A stretch of 38,872 nt of DNA from an uncultured Collinsella sp. Its GTDB lineage: Bacteria; Actinomycetota; Coriobacteriia; Coriobacteriales; Coriobacteriaceae. Where the stretch lies: the NCBI GenBank assembly GCA_938036665.1, contig CALHWR010000059.1:1-38872 (forward strand). The letters run 5' to 3'. The position numbers and the translations under genes are program-made. A model generated the notes under the pieces. The model was not told the DNA's origin. It did not search any database and saw only the letters and a list, made by a program, of their open reading frames with translations. The first letter of the stretch is position 1, and each line of letters begins with the position of its first letter. Positions 26,715-34,424 of the stretch are shown piece by piece.

Positions 26715-27489
26715 CGGAGCCCTCACCGCCCATCATGGCAACGACCTCCATAATGCGGTCGAAGAACTCTCGTCGGTCGGTGTCGCCGCGGCGCAGCTCG
26801 GTGAAAATCTTGCCGTCGCGGATAAACAGCACACGGCTCGTGTAGCTGGCGGCAAAGCTGTCGTGCGTGACCATGAGCACGGTGGCGCGCAGGCGGCGGT
26901 TGAGGGCCTCTAGGCTCTCGAGCAGCAGGCGGGCGCTCTTGGAATCGAGGGCGCCGGTGGGCTCGTCGGCCATGATCATAGTTGGGTCGGTGACGAGTGC
27001 GCGAGCCGCGGCAACGCGCTGTTGCTGACCGCCGGACATCTGGTAGGGATACTTGTCGAGCACCTGACTGATAGACAGACGCGCGGCTACATCCTGCACG
27101 CGGGTCGAGATCTCTGCCGAGTTTGTGCGGGCGATGGTGAGCGGCAGGGCGATGTTCTCGCGTGCCGTGAGCGTATCGAGCAGGTTGGAGTCCTGGAAGA
27201 TAAAGCCGAGCTCCTCGCGGCGGAACTGCGAAAGCTTGGCCTGCTTCATGCGCGTCACATCCTGGCCGTTGATGCGGATGGTGCCACTCGTGGCGCTATC
27301 GATGGTCGAGACGCAGTTGAGCAACGTCGACTTACCCGAGCCCGAGGCGCCCATGATGCCAACAAATTCGCCGCGGTTGACGGTAAAGCTGACGTCGTTG
27401 AGCGCGCGGGTCACGTTGCCCAGCGCTCCATATACCTTTTCGAGATGCGCGACCTCCAGTACCGGGGTCGCCATGTGCGTGGTTTGCAT
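26704..27489 (-). CDS. ABC transporter ATP-binding protein (BceA/LolD/MacB type)
   Basis: A 261-aa ATPase with Walker A GASGSGKST, Q-loop region FIFQDSNLLDTLTA, signature MSGGQQQR, Walker B MIMADEPTGALD and H-loop VTHD. The pattern is that of the BceA/MacB group, which partners FtsX-like permeases. Its stop lies inside the following permease gene, so the two are coupled. Start 27489 has AAAGGA upstream; ATG five codons later is an alternative. An inverted repeat CTTGCGA / TCGCAAG (27502-27535) sits 13 bp upstream and may be an operator. Confidence 0.92.
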   Translation of the reverse strand: MQTTHMATPVLEVAHLEKVYGALGNVTRALNDVSFTVNRGEFVGIMGASGSGKSTLLNCVSTIDSATSGTIRINGQDVTRMKQAKLSQFRREELGFIFQDSNLLDTLTARENIALPLTIARTNSAEISTRVQDVAARLSISQVLDKYPYQMSGGQQQRVAAARALVTDPTMIMADEPTGALDSKSARLLLESLEALNRRLRATVLMVTHDSFAASYTSRVLFIRDGKIFTELRRGDTDRREFFDRIMEVVAMMGGEGSDAL

Positions 27490-27501
27490 ACCGAGTCCTT
27501 T

Positions 27502-27601
27502 CTTGCGATTAGTCTACGGCATCTATAGTCGCAAGAAGCCGAGTCGGCTACCATCGATATGGCTTACGTTTGCCTTACCGTTGTGTAAGGTACGGGTAGC
27601 C
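27502..27601. promoter_or_regulatory. Inverted repeats between the BceA-type and Nudix-Vsr genes
   Basis: CTTGCGA (27502-27508) with TCGCAAG (27529-27535) lies upstream of the ABC operon. A nested hairpin GGCTACC (27546-27552) with GGTAGCC (27595-27601), enclosing CCTTAC / GTAAGG (27573-27590), lies upstream of the Nudix-Vsr gene. They may be operator and 5' leader structures respectively. Confidence 0.45.
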
Positions 27602-27637
27602 ACCCTGTTATGTGTTGATGTTGAGAGAGGACTCCTG

Positions 27638-28627
27638 TTGAAGACTGTTCATGTTGCCGCTGGGATCATTCGCAAGGAAGGATCTGACGAGCTGCTTGCC
27701 GTGCAGCGCGGCTATGGCGACATGCAGGGACTTTGGGAGTTCCCCGGTGGCAAGCTCATGCGCGGCGAGACGTCCGAGGACGCCGTACGCCGCGAGCTCA
27801 TGGAAGAGCTGCAGGTAAAAGTCACCAACCTGCGCGATTTCTATACCGTTGAGTACGACTACCCCGATTTTCATCTCTCCATGGAGTGTTACTACTGCTC
27901 GCTCGCCGATGAATCCGATGAGCCCCAGAAGCACGACCGCCAGCTCGATATCCGCTGGATTCCGCGCACCTCGCTTGCCACGGTGGAATGGATGCCCGCC
28001 GACAAAGGGCTTATCGATGCGCTGATTGAGCTGAAGGAAGACCGGGTCGAGGCCAACGGCACTGTCAACGACGCCGAGGCCGCCACGACCGAACACCCCG
28101 CTACCAAACCCAAGCGCACACCTAAGCGCCGTAGCAAAAAACGCCCCAAACCAGGTCTGCTCGACGGCATCGACACCTCGGACCTCTCCGCTGACGAGCG
28201 CGAACTGGTCCGCCGTCGCGCCGCCATCAAAAAGTCCATGAAGGGCAACAAGCGCGCCAATACCAAGCCAGAGCTGCTCGTTCGCCAGCGCCTGCGCGCA
28301 GCGGGCCTCACCGGCTATCGCCTGGAATGGAAGGTTCCCGGCAAGCCCGACATCGCCTTTCCTGGGCGCAAGATCGCCATCTTCGTCAACGGCTGCTTTT
28401 GGCACCGCTGCCCCAAGTGCAACCCCAGCCAGCCCAAGCGCAACGTTGAGTTTTGGGAGGCAAAGTTCCGTCGCAACGTCGAGCGCGACCGTGCCGCCGT
28501 GGCAGCGCTCACCGAAATGGGCTGGACGCCCATAACCATCTGGGAATGCGAACTCAAAAAGGACCGCATCGACGCCACGATGGAAAAGGTCATCGAGCAG
28601 GTGCGTGCCGCGGCACCGCAACGCTAA
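27638..28627 (+). CDS. Fusion of a Nudix (MutT-like) hydrolase with a Vsr-type endonuclease
   Basis: A 329-aa two-domain protein. Residues 1-130 are a Nudix hydrolase close to MutT, with box GGKLMRGETSEDAVRRELMEEL (from residue 37) lacking only the usual Gly after EE. MutT-type enzymes cleanse oxidised nucleotides such as 8-oxo-dGTP. After a basic linker (about 145-200, rich in Lys/Arg/Pro), residues 200-325 are a Vsr very-short-patch repair nickase. It has PGKPD (Asp238, catalytic Asp position), GCFWHRCPKC (from 252), FW..K..RNVERD and IWEC. Vsr nicks T:G mismatches left by deaminated 5-methylcytosine. No cytosine methylase is nearby. TTG start 27638, with AGAGAGGA upstream; no ATG/GTG fits better. 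Confidence 0.88.
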   Translation: MKTVHVAAGIIRKEGSDELLAVQRGYGDMQGLWEFPGGKLMRGETSEDAVRRELMEELQVKVTNLRDFYTVEYDYPDFHLSMECYYCSLADESDEPQKHDRQLDIRWIPRTSLATVEWMPADKGLIDALIELKEDRVEANGTVNDAEAATTEHPATKPKRTPKRRSKKRPKPGLLDGIDTSDLSADERELVRRRAAIKKSMKGNKRANTKPELLVRQRLRAAGLTGYRLEWKVPGKPDIAFPGRKIAIFVNGCFWHRCPKCNPSQPKRNVEFWEAKFRRNVERDRAAVAALTEMGWTPITIWECELKKDRIDATMEKVIEQVRAAAPQR

Positions 28628-28880
28628 CAGCGAGCATTCACACGCTCCGCACGTCCGCGCCACGTCTACGCCACAAACCTTAGAAAGCCCTTAAGCTCAA
28701 AACCTTTCAAGAGTGTTACTCAATAGCCTTGACCTGCGGTTTCATCGTAACACCAAACCTGGTTAAGCCTTTCTTTAGCGCTTCTTTGCAGCAGCCGCGG
28801 CATAATACTGCCAACGCACGGGACCTAGCAGCAGACCCCGCGCGCAATCTTTTGGTGGACATCGAGGAGGCCGCATAAGC
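28628..28880 (+). other. Gap between Nudix-Vsr and the C-tract ORF
   Basis: About 250 bp, less GC-rich. It holds a TTGACC at about 28730 and a CATAATAC-like -10 around 28800, but they do not pair at normal spacing. GAGGAGG at 28864-28870 is the ribosome-binding site candidate for the following ORF. No gene recognised. Confidence 0.3.
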
Positions 28881-29094
28881 ATGTATTCTTCCAATGACGC
28901 AGCACAGCAGCCATCCCTAAAACATGCAAACCTTTTCTCCTTCCCCCCCCCCGACCCAGAGAAACGGTCTCCTCGACTCCCCCACCACAAAAACCAAGCG
29001 CTCAGCCGATCAGAGCCTCAACTTACGAGCTTCCTTCGAAAAGCTCCAAGCATCCCTAGACAAGGCGTTCCCCGAACAGGCAAGAGCAATCTAA
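28881..29094 (+). pseudogene. Small ORF broken, or phase-switched, by a run of ten C
   Basis: ATG 28881 opens a frame MYSSNDAAQQPSLKHANLFSF followed by ten C (28943-28952). With ten C the frame turns Pro/Arg-rich and runs on into the AraC gene. With nine C it continues as RNGLLDSPTTKTKRS, then LNLRASFEKLQASLDKAF, and stops at 29094. That gives a believable protein of about 70 aa with a helical tail. Either the gene is phase-variable by slipped-strand mispairing, or it has decayed, or the C count is a sequencing error. GAGGAGG lies 10 nt upstream of the ATG. No homologue recognised. Confidence 0.45.
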
Positions 29095-29107
29095 GCCCAT
29101 CGCGCTT

Positions 29108-29120
29108 TATACTGATGCCA
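29108..29120 (+). promoter_or_regulatory. Possible leaderless promoter of the AraC gene
   Basis: TATACT (29108-29113) lies 6 bp before the ATG at 29120, and there is no Shine-Dalgarno sequence. That spacing would put transcription start at or next to the ATG. The -35 region is weak. Confidence 0.35.
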
Positions 29121-30058
29121 TGCGAAACATGGATCACATAGAATTGCACCGCGGAGGACGCGAGGAAGCGTTTCCCGAGACCGCCGAAGACTGGCCCTAT
29201 ATTGCCGAACGCGCAGAATTCGCTCGCTATCCGGGCAATTCCGTCCCCTGGCACTGGCATTCCGAAGTTGAGCTTTTCTACATGGAGCAGGGAGCGATTG
29301 ACTATCGAACGCACGCGGCTCATGAGCACGTACGCTTTGAGGAAGGGTCCGCCGGCTTTATCAACGGCGGCGTTTTGCACAGCACGCTGCAATCACCCAA
29401 TTCGGCGCCAGCCATTCAAATGCTGCATATCTTTCAGCCGTCGATGCTCGGCGATCCCGCGGGGCGTCTCCAAAAGCGCTACATCAACCCATTGCTTCAA
29501 TGTCGAGGCGTCGATGTGCTCAAATGGTCGCCCACCAATCCCGACGATATGCCCTTTATCGATTTGCTGAAGAGCTCCTTTAGCCACGACCTTCAACGGC
29601 CGCAGAACGAGATGGCGCTTCGAAATAGTTTGTCAGAGCTCTGGATTCAGATTAACGCCAAGGCCGAACCGCTCTTTTCTTCCGACGGCGCCTCTTGGAT
29701 GACCAGCCGCGACGTACAGTTCAAGGCAATCCTGGACTTTATCCGCGCAAACTATGCAGCCGCTATAGATGTGCCCCAGATGGCATCTGCAGCCGGCGTA
29801 AGCGAAAGAGAGTGTTACCGCATTATCGAAACTTGTGCAGGAACGACCCCGGCGGCATATCTACGCGCATACCGCATAAACCGTGCTTGCGAACTTTTGG
29901 CACACACCACGCGAACGGTACAGACAGTCGCGCGCCAATGCGGATTTATAACAGCAAGCCATCTTGGCCAGGTATTTAAAGAACAAATGGGGTGCACTCC
30001 TTCGAGCTATCGAGCAGCGAGGCAGAATCTCGATAGCACCAGGCAGAAATCCCGCTAA
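29120..30058 (+). CDS. AraC-family transcriptional regulator
   Basis: A 312-aa regulator with an N-terminal cupin sensor (roughly residues 30-120, with VPWHWHSEVELFYMEQG) and a C-terminal double helix-turn-helix (about 205-300). The latter includes MASAAGVSERECYRIIETCAGTTP and VARQCGFITASHLGQVFKEQMG. The ligand may be a sugar or similar small molecule. No Shine-Dalgarno is seen at the start; ATG 29129 (four residues on) is an alternative. It is followed 56 bp later by a HAD phosphatase on the same strand, a possible target. Confidence 0.88.
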   Translation: MRNMDHIELHRGGREEAFPETAEDWPYIAERAEFARYPGNSVPWHWHSEVELFYMEQGAIDYRTHAAHEHVRFEEGSAGFINGGVLHSTLQSPNSAPAIQMLHIFQPSMLGDPAGRLQKRYINPLLQCRGVDVLKWSPTNPDDMPFIDLLKSSFSHDLQRPQNEMALRNSLSELWIQINAKAEPLFSSDGASWMTSRDVQFKAILDFIRANYAAAIDVPQMASAAGVSERECYRIIETCAGTTPAAYLRAYRINRACELLAHTTRTVQTVARQCGFITASHLGQVFKEQMGCTPSSYRAARQNLDSTRQKSR

Positions 30059-30114
30059 CCCTTCTTCTGTCACTGCATCAAACTTGCAGGCAAACAACAG
30101 AGAGGAGCAATCAT

Positions 30115-30738
30115 ATGAAGCACTTTGACCATATCGTATTTGACGTTGATGGGACATTGGCAGATACAGAAGAAAGCGTTCTGTCATCGCTTGTCCAGAT
30201 TGTCCAAGAAGAAACCGGCAAAACGCTCCCCCGACACGAGCTTGAATTTGCCCTCGGCATACCCGGCAAGAACGCCCTTGAGAAACTTGGGATCTACTCA
30301 CAGGCAACGCTGAATCGCTGGTGCCAAGTTGCCGCCAGCTTTAAAAGCACCATCAGCGTGTTTCCCGGCTTGCACGAAGTTATCGCAACACTCTCCGACA
30401 ACGGCTGCAAACTTGGCATCGTCTCCTCACGTGCGCGCGACGAATACGCAGAAGAAATTGCACCCCTTGGCTTCGATAAGTATTTTGAGCACATCATCCT
30501 TGTCGAAGACACAACCGAACATAAACCCGCACCCGCTCCCATGCTCGAATATCTCCGACGTGCGGGCGCGAATCCTGGCAACGTCGTCTACGTTGGCGAC
30601 ACCGTCTACGACGAACAATGCGCAACTTCAGCAGGGGTCAGTTTTGCCAGAGCAGCATGGGGATCACACCAAGATATCCCAAATGCCACCTACAACCTCA
30701 AAACCCCCAACGACCTGTTAACCCTAACAACCAAGTAA
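30115..30738 (+). CDS. HAD-family hydrolase (phosphoglycolate phosphatase / beta-PGM-like)
   Basis: A 207-aa haloacid dehalogenase phosphatase. Motif I FDVDGTLADT carries the nucleophile Asp and acid/base Asp; motif II is IVSSRA. The Lys of motif III is in EHKPAPAP, and motif IV is VGDTVYDE. A small helical cap lies between motifs I and II (about residues 18-80), as in phosphoglycolate phosphatase and beta-phosphoglucomutase. The substrate is not predictable. Start supported by AGAGAGGAG. It lies downstream of the AraC regulator and before a large palindromic repeat. Confidence 0.88.
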   Translation: MKHFDHIVFDVDGTLADTEESVLSSLVQIVQEETGKTLPRHELEFALGIPGKNALEKLGIYSQATLNRWCQVAASFKSTISVFPGLHEVIATLSDNGCKLGIVSSRARDEYAEEIAPLGFDKYFEHIILVEDTTEHKPAPAPMLEYLRRAGANPGNVVYVGDTVYDEQCATSAGVSFARAAWGSHQDIPNATYNLKTPNDLLTLTTK

Positions 30739-30762
30739 CCCTCCCATCCCAAATTCGCAGTC

Positions 30763-31047
30763 CTAACGCCACAAGGACGACGACCTCGAGAAGGTCAACT
30801 TGGGAGGGACGAGGGCTTAGTTCCCCAATCTTTCCGCAGGGGGCAAAAAGCAACGTCTTATTTTTCCGACACTAACGCCACAAGGGCGATTGAGCAGGAC
30901 GGTTTGGGCGGGTCCCGTACTTAGTTTCCAAAATCATTCCGCAGCGCGAAGGCCCCCGTTGCTAACGCTTCGTAGAAGCGAGGCAACGGGGGCCTTCATG
31001 CGCGAGGACGTTTTGGAAACTAAGTACGGGACCCGCCCAAACCGTCC
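30763..31047. repeat. Tandem 109-bp repeats ending in a 151-bp palindrome
   Basis: Copy A starts at 30763 and copy B at 30872, 109 bp apart, both opening with CTAACGCCACAAGG. Copy B runs into a palindrome (30897-31047) with three stacked stems: a perfect 37-bp outer stem (30897-30933 with 31011-31047), a perfect 14-bp middle stem (949-962 with 983-996, counted from 30000), and CGCTTC / GAAGCG in the loop. Copy A is degenerate. It fills the gap between the convergent HAD and aldolase genes. Confidence 0.85.
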
Positions 31048-31071
31048 GGTGGGATCAGAGTACCCTTGCTG

Positions 31072-31929
31072 TTACTCTGCTTTGCCCACAGAGTTGAGGT
31101 TGGTCATGCGGATCTTAACCAGCTCGGTGATCTCACGCATGCCCTCCTTGGCCGGCTTCTTGGGATCGAAGCAGGCGGGGTTCTCGGCCATGTAGGCCAT
31201 GAAGCCCTTGGTGTAGGCCTGACGCAGCTCGGTGGCGTAGTTGACCTTGCAGATGCCGTTCTTCACAGCCTCGGCAACCTGCTCATCGGGCACACCGGAG
31301 GTGCCGTGCAGGACCAGCGGCACGTCGACGGCGTCACGGATGGCCTTGACCACGGACTGCTCGATGTGCGGGTCGCTCGTGTACACGCCGTGGCTGGTGC
31401 CAACGCCAATGGCCAGCGAGGTGCAGCCGGTGCGCTCGACGAACTCCTTGGCCTCGGCCGGATCAGTGTAGGGGCTCTCGCCCTCAACCGCGGGACCATC
31501 GTCCTCCTTGCCGCCAACCTTACCGAGCTCGGCCTCGACGGGCACGCCCATGGCGCGGCCAGCATCGGCAACGGACTTGGTCAGAGCGATGTTGTCCTCG
31601 AAGGACTCGTGCGAACCGTCGATCATAACGGAGGTATAGCCAGTGCGGAAAGCCTGCATGCAGCGGTCATAACCATCGCCGTGGTCGAGGTGCAGAGCGA
31701 CGGGCACAGAAGCGCGCTCGGCAGCAGCCTTGACCATGCCGTAGAAGTAGTCCAGACCAGCGGTCTTGATGGTGCCCGGGGTGGTCTGCATGATGACGGG
31801 GGACTTGGTCTCCTCGGCAGCGGCCAGAACGGCCATAACAAACTCGAGGTTCTCGACGTTGAACGCGCCAACGGCGTAATGGCCGGCCTGAGCGTCCTTG
31901 AGCATCTTTTCGGTGGTAACAAGTGCCAT
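31072..31929 (-). CDS. Class II fructose-bisphosphate aldolase family (FbaA/GatY-like)
   Basis: A 285-aa zinc-dependent aldolase. Landmarks: GAFNVENLEF, HLDHG (Asp82 catalytic, His83 zinc ligand), MIDGSHESFEDNI, AELGKVGGKEDD, GTSHGVY and LHGTSGVP. It would split fructose 1,6-bisphosphate, or possibly tagatose 1,6-bisphosphate, to triose phosphates. Sequence does not separate the two with certainty. The divergent DeoR regulator favours a sugar-inducible role. Start 31929 has GAGAGGAG upstream with a longish spacer; an upstream extension to 32079 is not supported. Confidence 0.9.
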   Translation of the reverse strand: MALVTTEKMLKDAQAGHYAVGAFNVENLEFVMAVLAAAEETKSPVIMQTTPGTIKTAGLDYFYGMVKAAAERASVPVALHLDHGDGYDRCMQAFRTGYTSVMIDGSHESFEDNIALTKSVADAGRAMGVPVEAELGKVGGKEDDGPAVEGESPYTDPAEAKEFVERTGCTSLAIGVGTSHGVYTSDPHIEQSVVKAIRDAVDVPLVLHGTSGVPDEQVAEAVKNGICKVNYATELRQAYTKGFMAYMAENPACFDPKKPAKEGMREITELVKIRMTNLNSVGKAE

Positions 31930-32264
31930 GAGCGTTTGCTCCTCTCCCTCGCCCGCATCTGGACATCGGGCGTAGTTGTTCACAAGGTGTTTTACCTTGC
32001 GTTTTGCTGCGCTCATTGTATGAAATTCAGCGGGTATGCATGTGCGAGATATTGTCATCGCGCGAGGTCCAACCTTCATTTTTGAAAAGCAAACGGAAGG
32101 GGTCGAACCCGAGCGTGCGTGTTCGAAATTGAGTTTTGAGCTTTGATCATCTTTCTTTTATAGAAAAAGTAAGTAATCGAAAGGCGTTTTCTTACTTAAA
32201 AAGAAAATGAACGAAAATAGACTCAACACAATTCCTGCAAATTTCAGACGATGATGGAGCGGAT
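31930..32264. promoter_or_regulatory. Divergent control region between the aldolase and DeoR genes
   Basis: AT-rich 335 bp. Inverted repeat AAGTAAG (32167-32173) with CTTACTT (32191-32197) brackets TCGAAAGGCG. Further GAAA/CGAAAA tracts follow at 32200-32216. DeoR/GlpR proteins often bind repeated TTCG/CGAA-type sites, so this is the likely operator. No promoter was fixed. Confidence 0.45.
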
Positions 32265-33068
32265 ATGGCCCATGCAACAACCCGAGCTTTCGCCGATGAG
32301 CGTCGCGCCGCCATTATGGAAATGCTCGAACATAACGCCTCAGTGCAAGTGGCAGAAATCGCCCAGACTTTTGGCGTGTCCTCCGTTACCGCCCGCGCCG
32401 ACCTAGACGCGCTCGCCGAGTCCGGCAAGCTGCGCCGCACGCATGGTGGCGCTGTGTCGCTCCAGAAGCGACTGACCGTATCCACCCAGGATCGCCGTAT
32501 CAACGTCAATGTCGCCGCCAAGCAGGCCATCGCGCAAAGCGCCATCGAGCTCGTCAATGACGGCGACACGCTGCTCGTCGACTCGGGCACCACGGCGCTC
32601 GAGTTTGTCCGGCTCCTCGACCAGCGCGATGGCATCACCGTCATCACGGCCGACATTACCATTGCCGATTACATCGACGAGAGCATGCCCTCGGTCGATG
32701 TCGTCATGCTGGGCGGGGCACTGCGCAAAGGTCATCGCTATCTGTACGGACCGCTCACCATGCAGGCGCTCCAAATGGTCCATGCCGACCTTGCCGTCAT
32801 GTGCCCCGGCGCTTTTGTTCCCGGCTGCGGCTTTACGACCGACTTTCCGCAGATGGCCGAGACCAAAACAGCCATGATCTCCGCCGCCCGTCAAGGCGTT
32901 GCCCTCATGGACGCCAGCAAGGTCAACGGACGCGGCATGTACCGCTTTGCCGAGCTAATCGACGTCAACGCCATCGTGATGGACCGTGACCCCGATCACG
33001 CCGTCGCCACCTCGATCGCCGAGTTAGCCAACGACGCTCGTCCAGCCCTCATCATCGCCAGCGCGTAA
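32265..33068 (+). CDS. DeoR/GlpR-family transcriptional regulator
   Basis: A 267-aa regulator with an N-terminal DeoR helix-turn-helix (about residues 10-62: RRAAIMEML ... EIAQTFGVSSVTARADLDAL, then LRRTHGGAV) and a C-terminal sugar-phosphate-binding DeoRC domain (DGDTLLVDSGTTALEF, VVMLGGALRK). It would repress sugar genes until a phosphorylated sugar binds. It is divergent from the class II aldolase, its probable target and a fit to that ligand class. Start has GGAGCG upstream. Confidence 0.9.
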   Translation: MAHATTRAFADERRAAIMEMLEHNASVQVAEIAQTFGVSSVTARADLDALAESGKLRRTHGGAVSLQKRLTVSTQDRRINVNVAAKQAIAQSAIELVNDGDTLLVDSGTTALEFVRLLDQRDGITVITADITIADYIDESMPSVDVVMLGGALRKGHRYLYGPLTMQALQMVHADLAVMCPGAFVPGCGFTTDFPQMAETKTAMISAARQGVALMDASKVNGRGMYRFAELIDVNAIVMDRDPDHAVATSIAELANDARPALIIASA

Positions 33069-33076
33069 ACAAAAAT

Positions 33077-33107
33077 CACCACAAAGGTGCCTGTCCCCTT
33101 TGTGGTG
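33077..33107. terminator. CACCACAA-type hairpin between the DeoR and flavodiiron genes
   Basis: Perfect 11-bp stem CACCACAAAGG (33077-33087) with CCTTTGTGGTG (33097-33107). On the minus strand it is followed by ATTTTTGTTT, making a good terminator for the flavodiiron gene. It may also act for the DeoR gene. Confidence 0.7.
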
Positions 33108-33134
33108 GTTTGAGCGTTAAAAGTGAACGTATCG

Positions 33135-34295
33135 CTACTTGGAGAGCTCGTCAGCGAGGGCCTCAATCTGGGCGCGCGAGGCGTCGTTGAGCGAACCCAG
33201 CACGGTCACCTTGTTCTGCGCCAGGGTAATGTCCTTCATGCCCTCGAGCTCCTTGGTCATAACCTTGGCAGCTGCGGGCGCCCAGGAGCCGCCCTCGACG
33301 AGCGCCACCGTACGGTTCTGGTAGGCATGCTCGGCAAGCGTGTGGATAAAGGTGCTCATGAACGGGAAGATCTCGCCCTGATAGGTAATGGAAGCGAGTA
33401 CCAGACGGTCATAGCGGAACGCATCCTCAACGGCCTCGGCCATGTCGTCGCGAGCCAAGTCAAAGACGGAGACCTTCTGGCCGCGGGCCTCGAGCGCAGA
33501 TGCGAGCTCCTCAACGGCAGCCTTCAGATGGCCGTACACGCTCGCATAGGCAATGGTGATGCCCTCGTCCTCGGGCTGATAGCTCGACCAGGTGTTGTAG
33601 GTGTCGAGGTAGTAGCCCAGGTTCTCGGTCAGCACGGGGCCATGGAGCGGACAAATAATCTGGATGTCCAGGTCGGCGGCCTTCTTGAGCACGGCCTGCA
33701 CGAACTTGCCGAACTTACCGACGATGCCAAAGTAGTAACGGCGTGCCTCGCAGGCCCACCCTTCCGGATCTTCGATGTCATTGGCACCAAACTTGCCAAA
33801 GCCATCGGCACTAAAGAGCACCTTGTCGGTGGCCTCGTAAGAGAACAGCACCTCGGGCCAGTGAACGTTGGGAGCGCCGACAAACGTCAGGCTGTGGCCG
33901 CCCAGGTCGAGCACGTCGCCCTCTTTGACGACCATCTTGCGCTCGGGATAATCGGTGCCAAAGTAGTTGACCATCATGCGGAAGGCGCCCATGCTGGCCA
34001 CAATCTGCGCCTGGGGATAGCGCTCCATAAAGGCGGCGATACCGGCGGAGTGATCGGGCTCCATATGGTGAACGACCAGGTAATCGGGCGTGCGGCCGTC
34101 GAGCACGGCTTCGATGTTGCCGAGCCACTCGTCGACAAAACCGCCGTCGACTGAATCGGCGACAGCGATCTTTTCGCCCAAGATAACGTAGCTGTTGTAT
34201 GCCATACCGTTCTCGGACACATCGTACTGGCCCTCGAACAGGTCAATGTCGTGATCGTCGACGCCAACGTAGCGGATATCCTTGGTGATCTCCAT
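33135..34295 (-). CDS. Flavodiiron protein (oxygen/NO reductase)
   Basis: A 386-aa A-type flavodiiron protein. Residues 1-250 form the metallo-beta-lactamase-like diiron domain, with H77-x-E79-x-D81-H82 in HHMEPDHS, a later His in NVHWPE, Asp in FSADGFGKFG and His in CPLHGPV. Residues 255-385 form the FMN-binding flavodoxin domain (YASVYGHLKAA). These proteins reduce oxygen to water (or NO to N2O) and protect anaerobes. No rubredoxin or NADH reductase domain is fused. Start 34295 has AGGAGG about 9 nt upstream; an N-terminal extension to 34352 is unlikely. Confidence 0.93.
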   Translation of the reverse strand: MEITKDIRYVGVDDHDIDLFEGQYDVSENGMAYNSYVILGEKIAVADSVDGGFVDEWLGNIEAVLDGRTPDYLVVHHMEPDHSAGIAAFMERYPQAQIVASMGAFRMMVNYFGTDYPERKMVVKEGDVLDLGGHSLTFVGAPNVHWPEVLFSYEATDKVLFSADGFGKFGANDIEDPEGWACEARRYYFGIVGKFGKFVQAVLKKAADLDIQIICPLHGPVLTENLGYYLDTYNTWSSYQPEDEGITIAYASVYGHLKAAVEELASALEARGQKVSVFDLARDDMAEAVEDAFRYDRLVLASITYQGEIFPFMSTFIHTLAEHAYQNRTVALVEGGSWAPAAAKVMTKELEGMKDITLAQNKVTVLGSLNDASRAQIEALADELSK

Positions 34296-34424
34296 CAGGC
34301 AAAGCCTCCTAGATAGACAAAAGAGCCCGTCTATCATAGCACTCGGCTGCATCCCAACAGCTATCTGCCGGCATCCTTACCGATTGTTATTGAAATGCGA
34401 TAAATCGCCGTTTACCAGCACAAA

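Noticed and set aside
27125..27637. N-terminal extension of the Nudix-Vsr frame
   Set aside because: It runs antisense through the conserved ABC ATPase gene and its promoter; the Nudix domain starts at once after the TTG at 27638.
30739..30896. Short frames in the repeat region after the HAD gene
   Set aside because: They are repeat sequence (degenerate copy A), with no initiation signals.
31930..32079. 50-codon N-terminal extension of the class II aldolase
   Set aside because: Class II aldolases begin near MALVTTEKML; the extension lies in the divergent control region.
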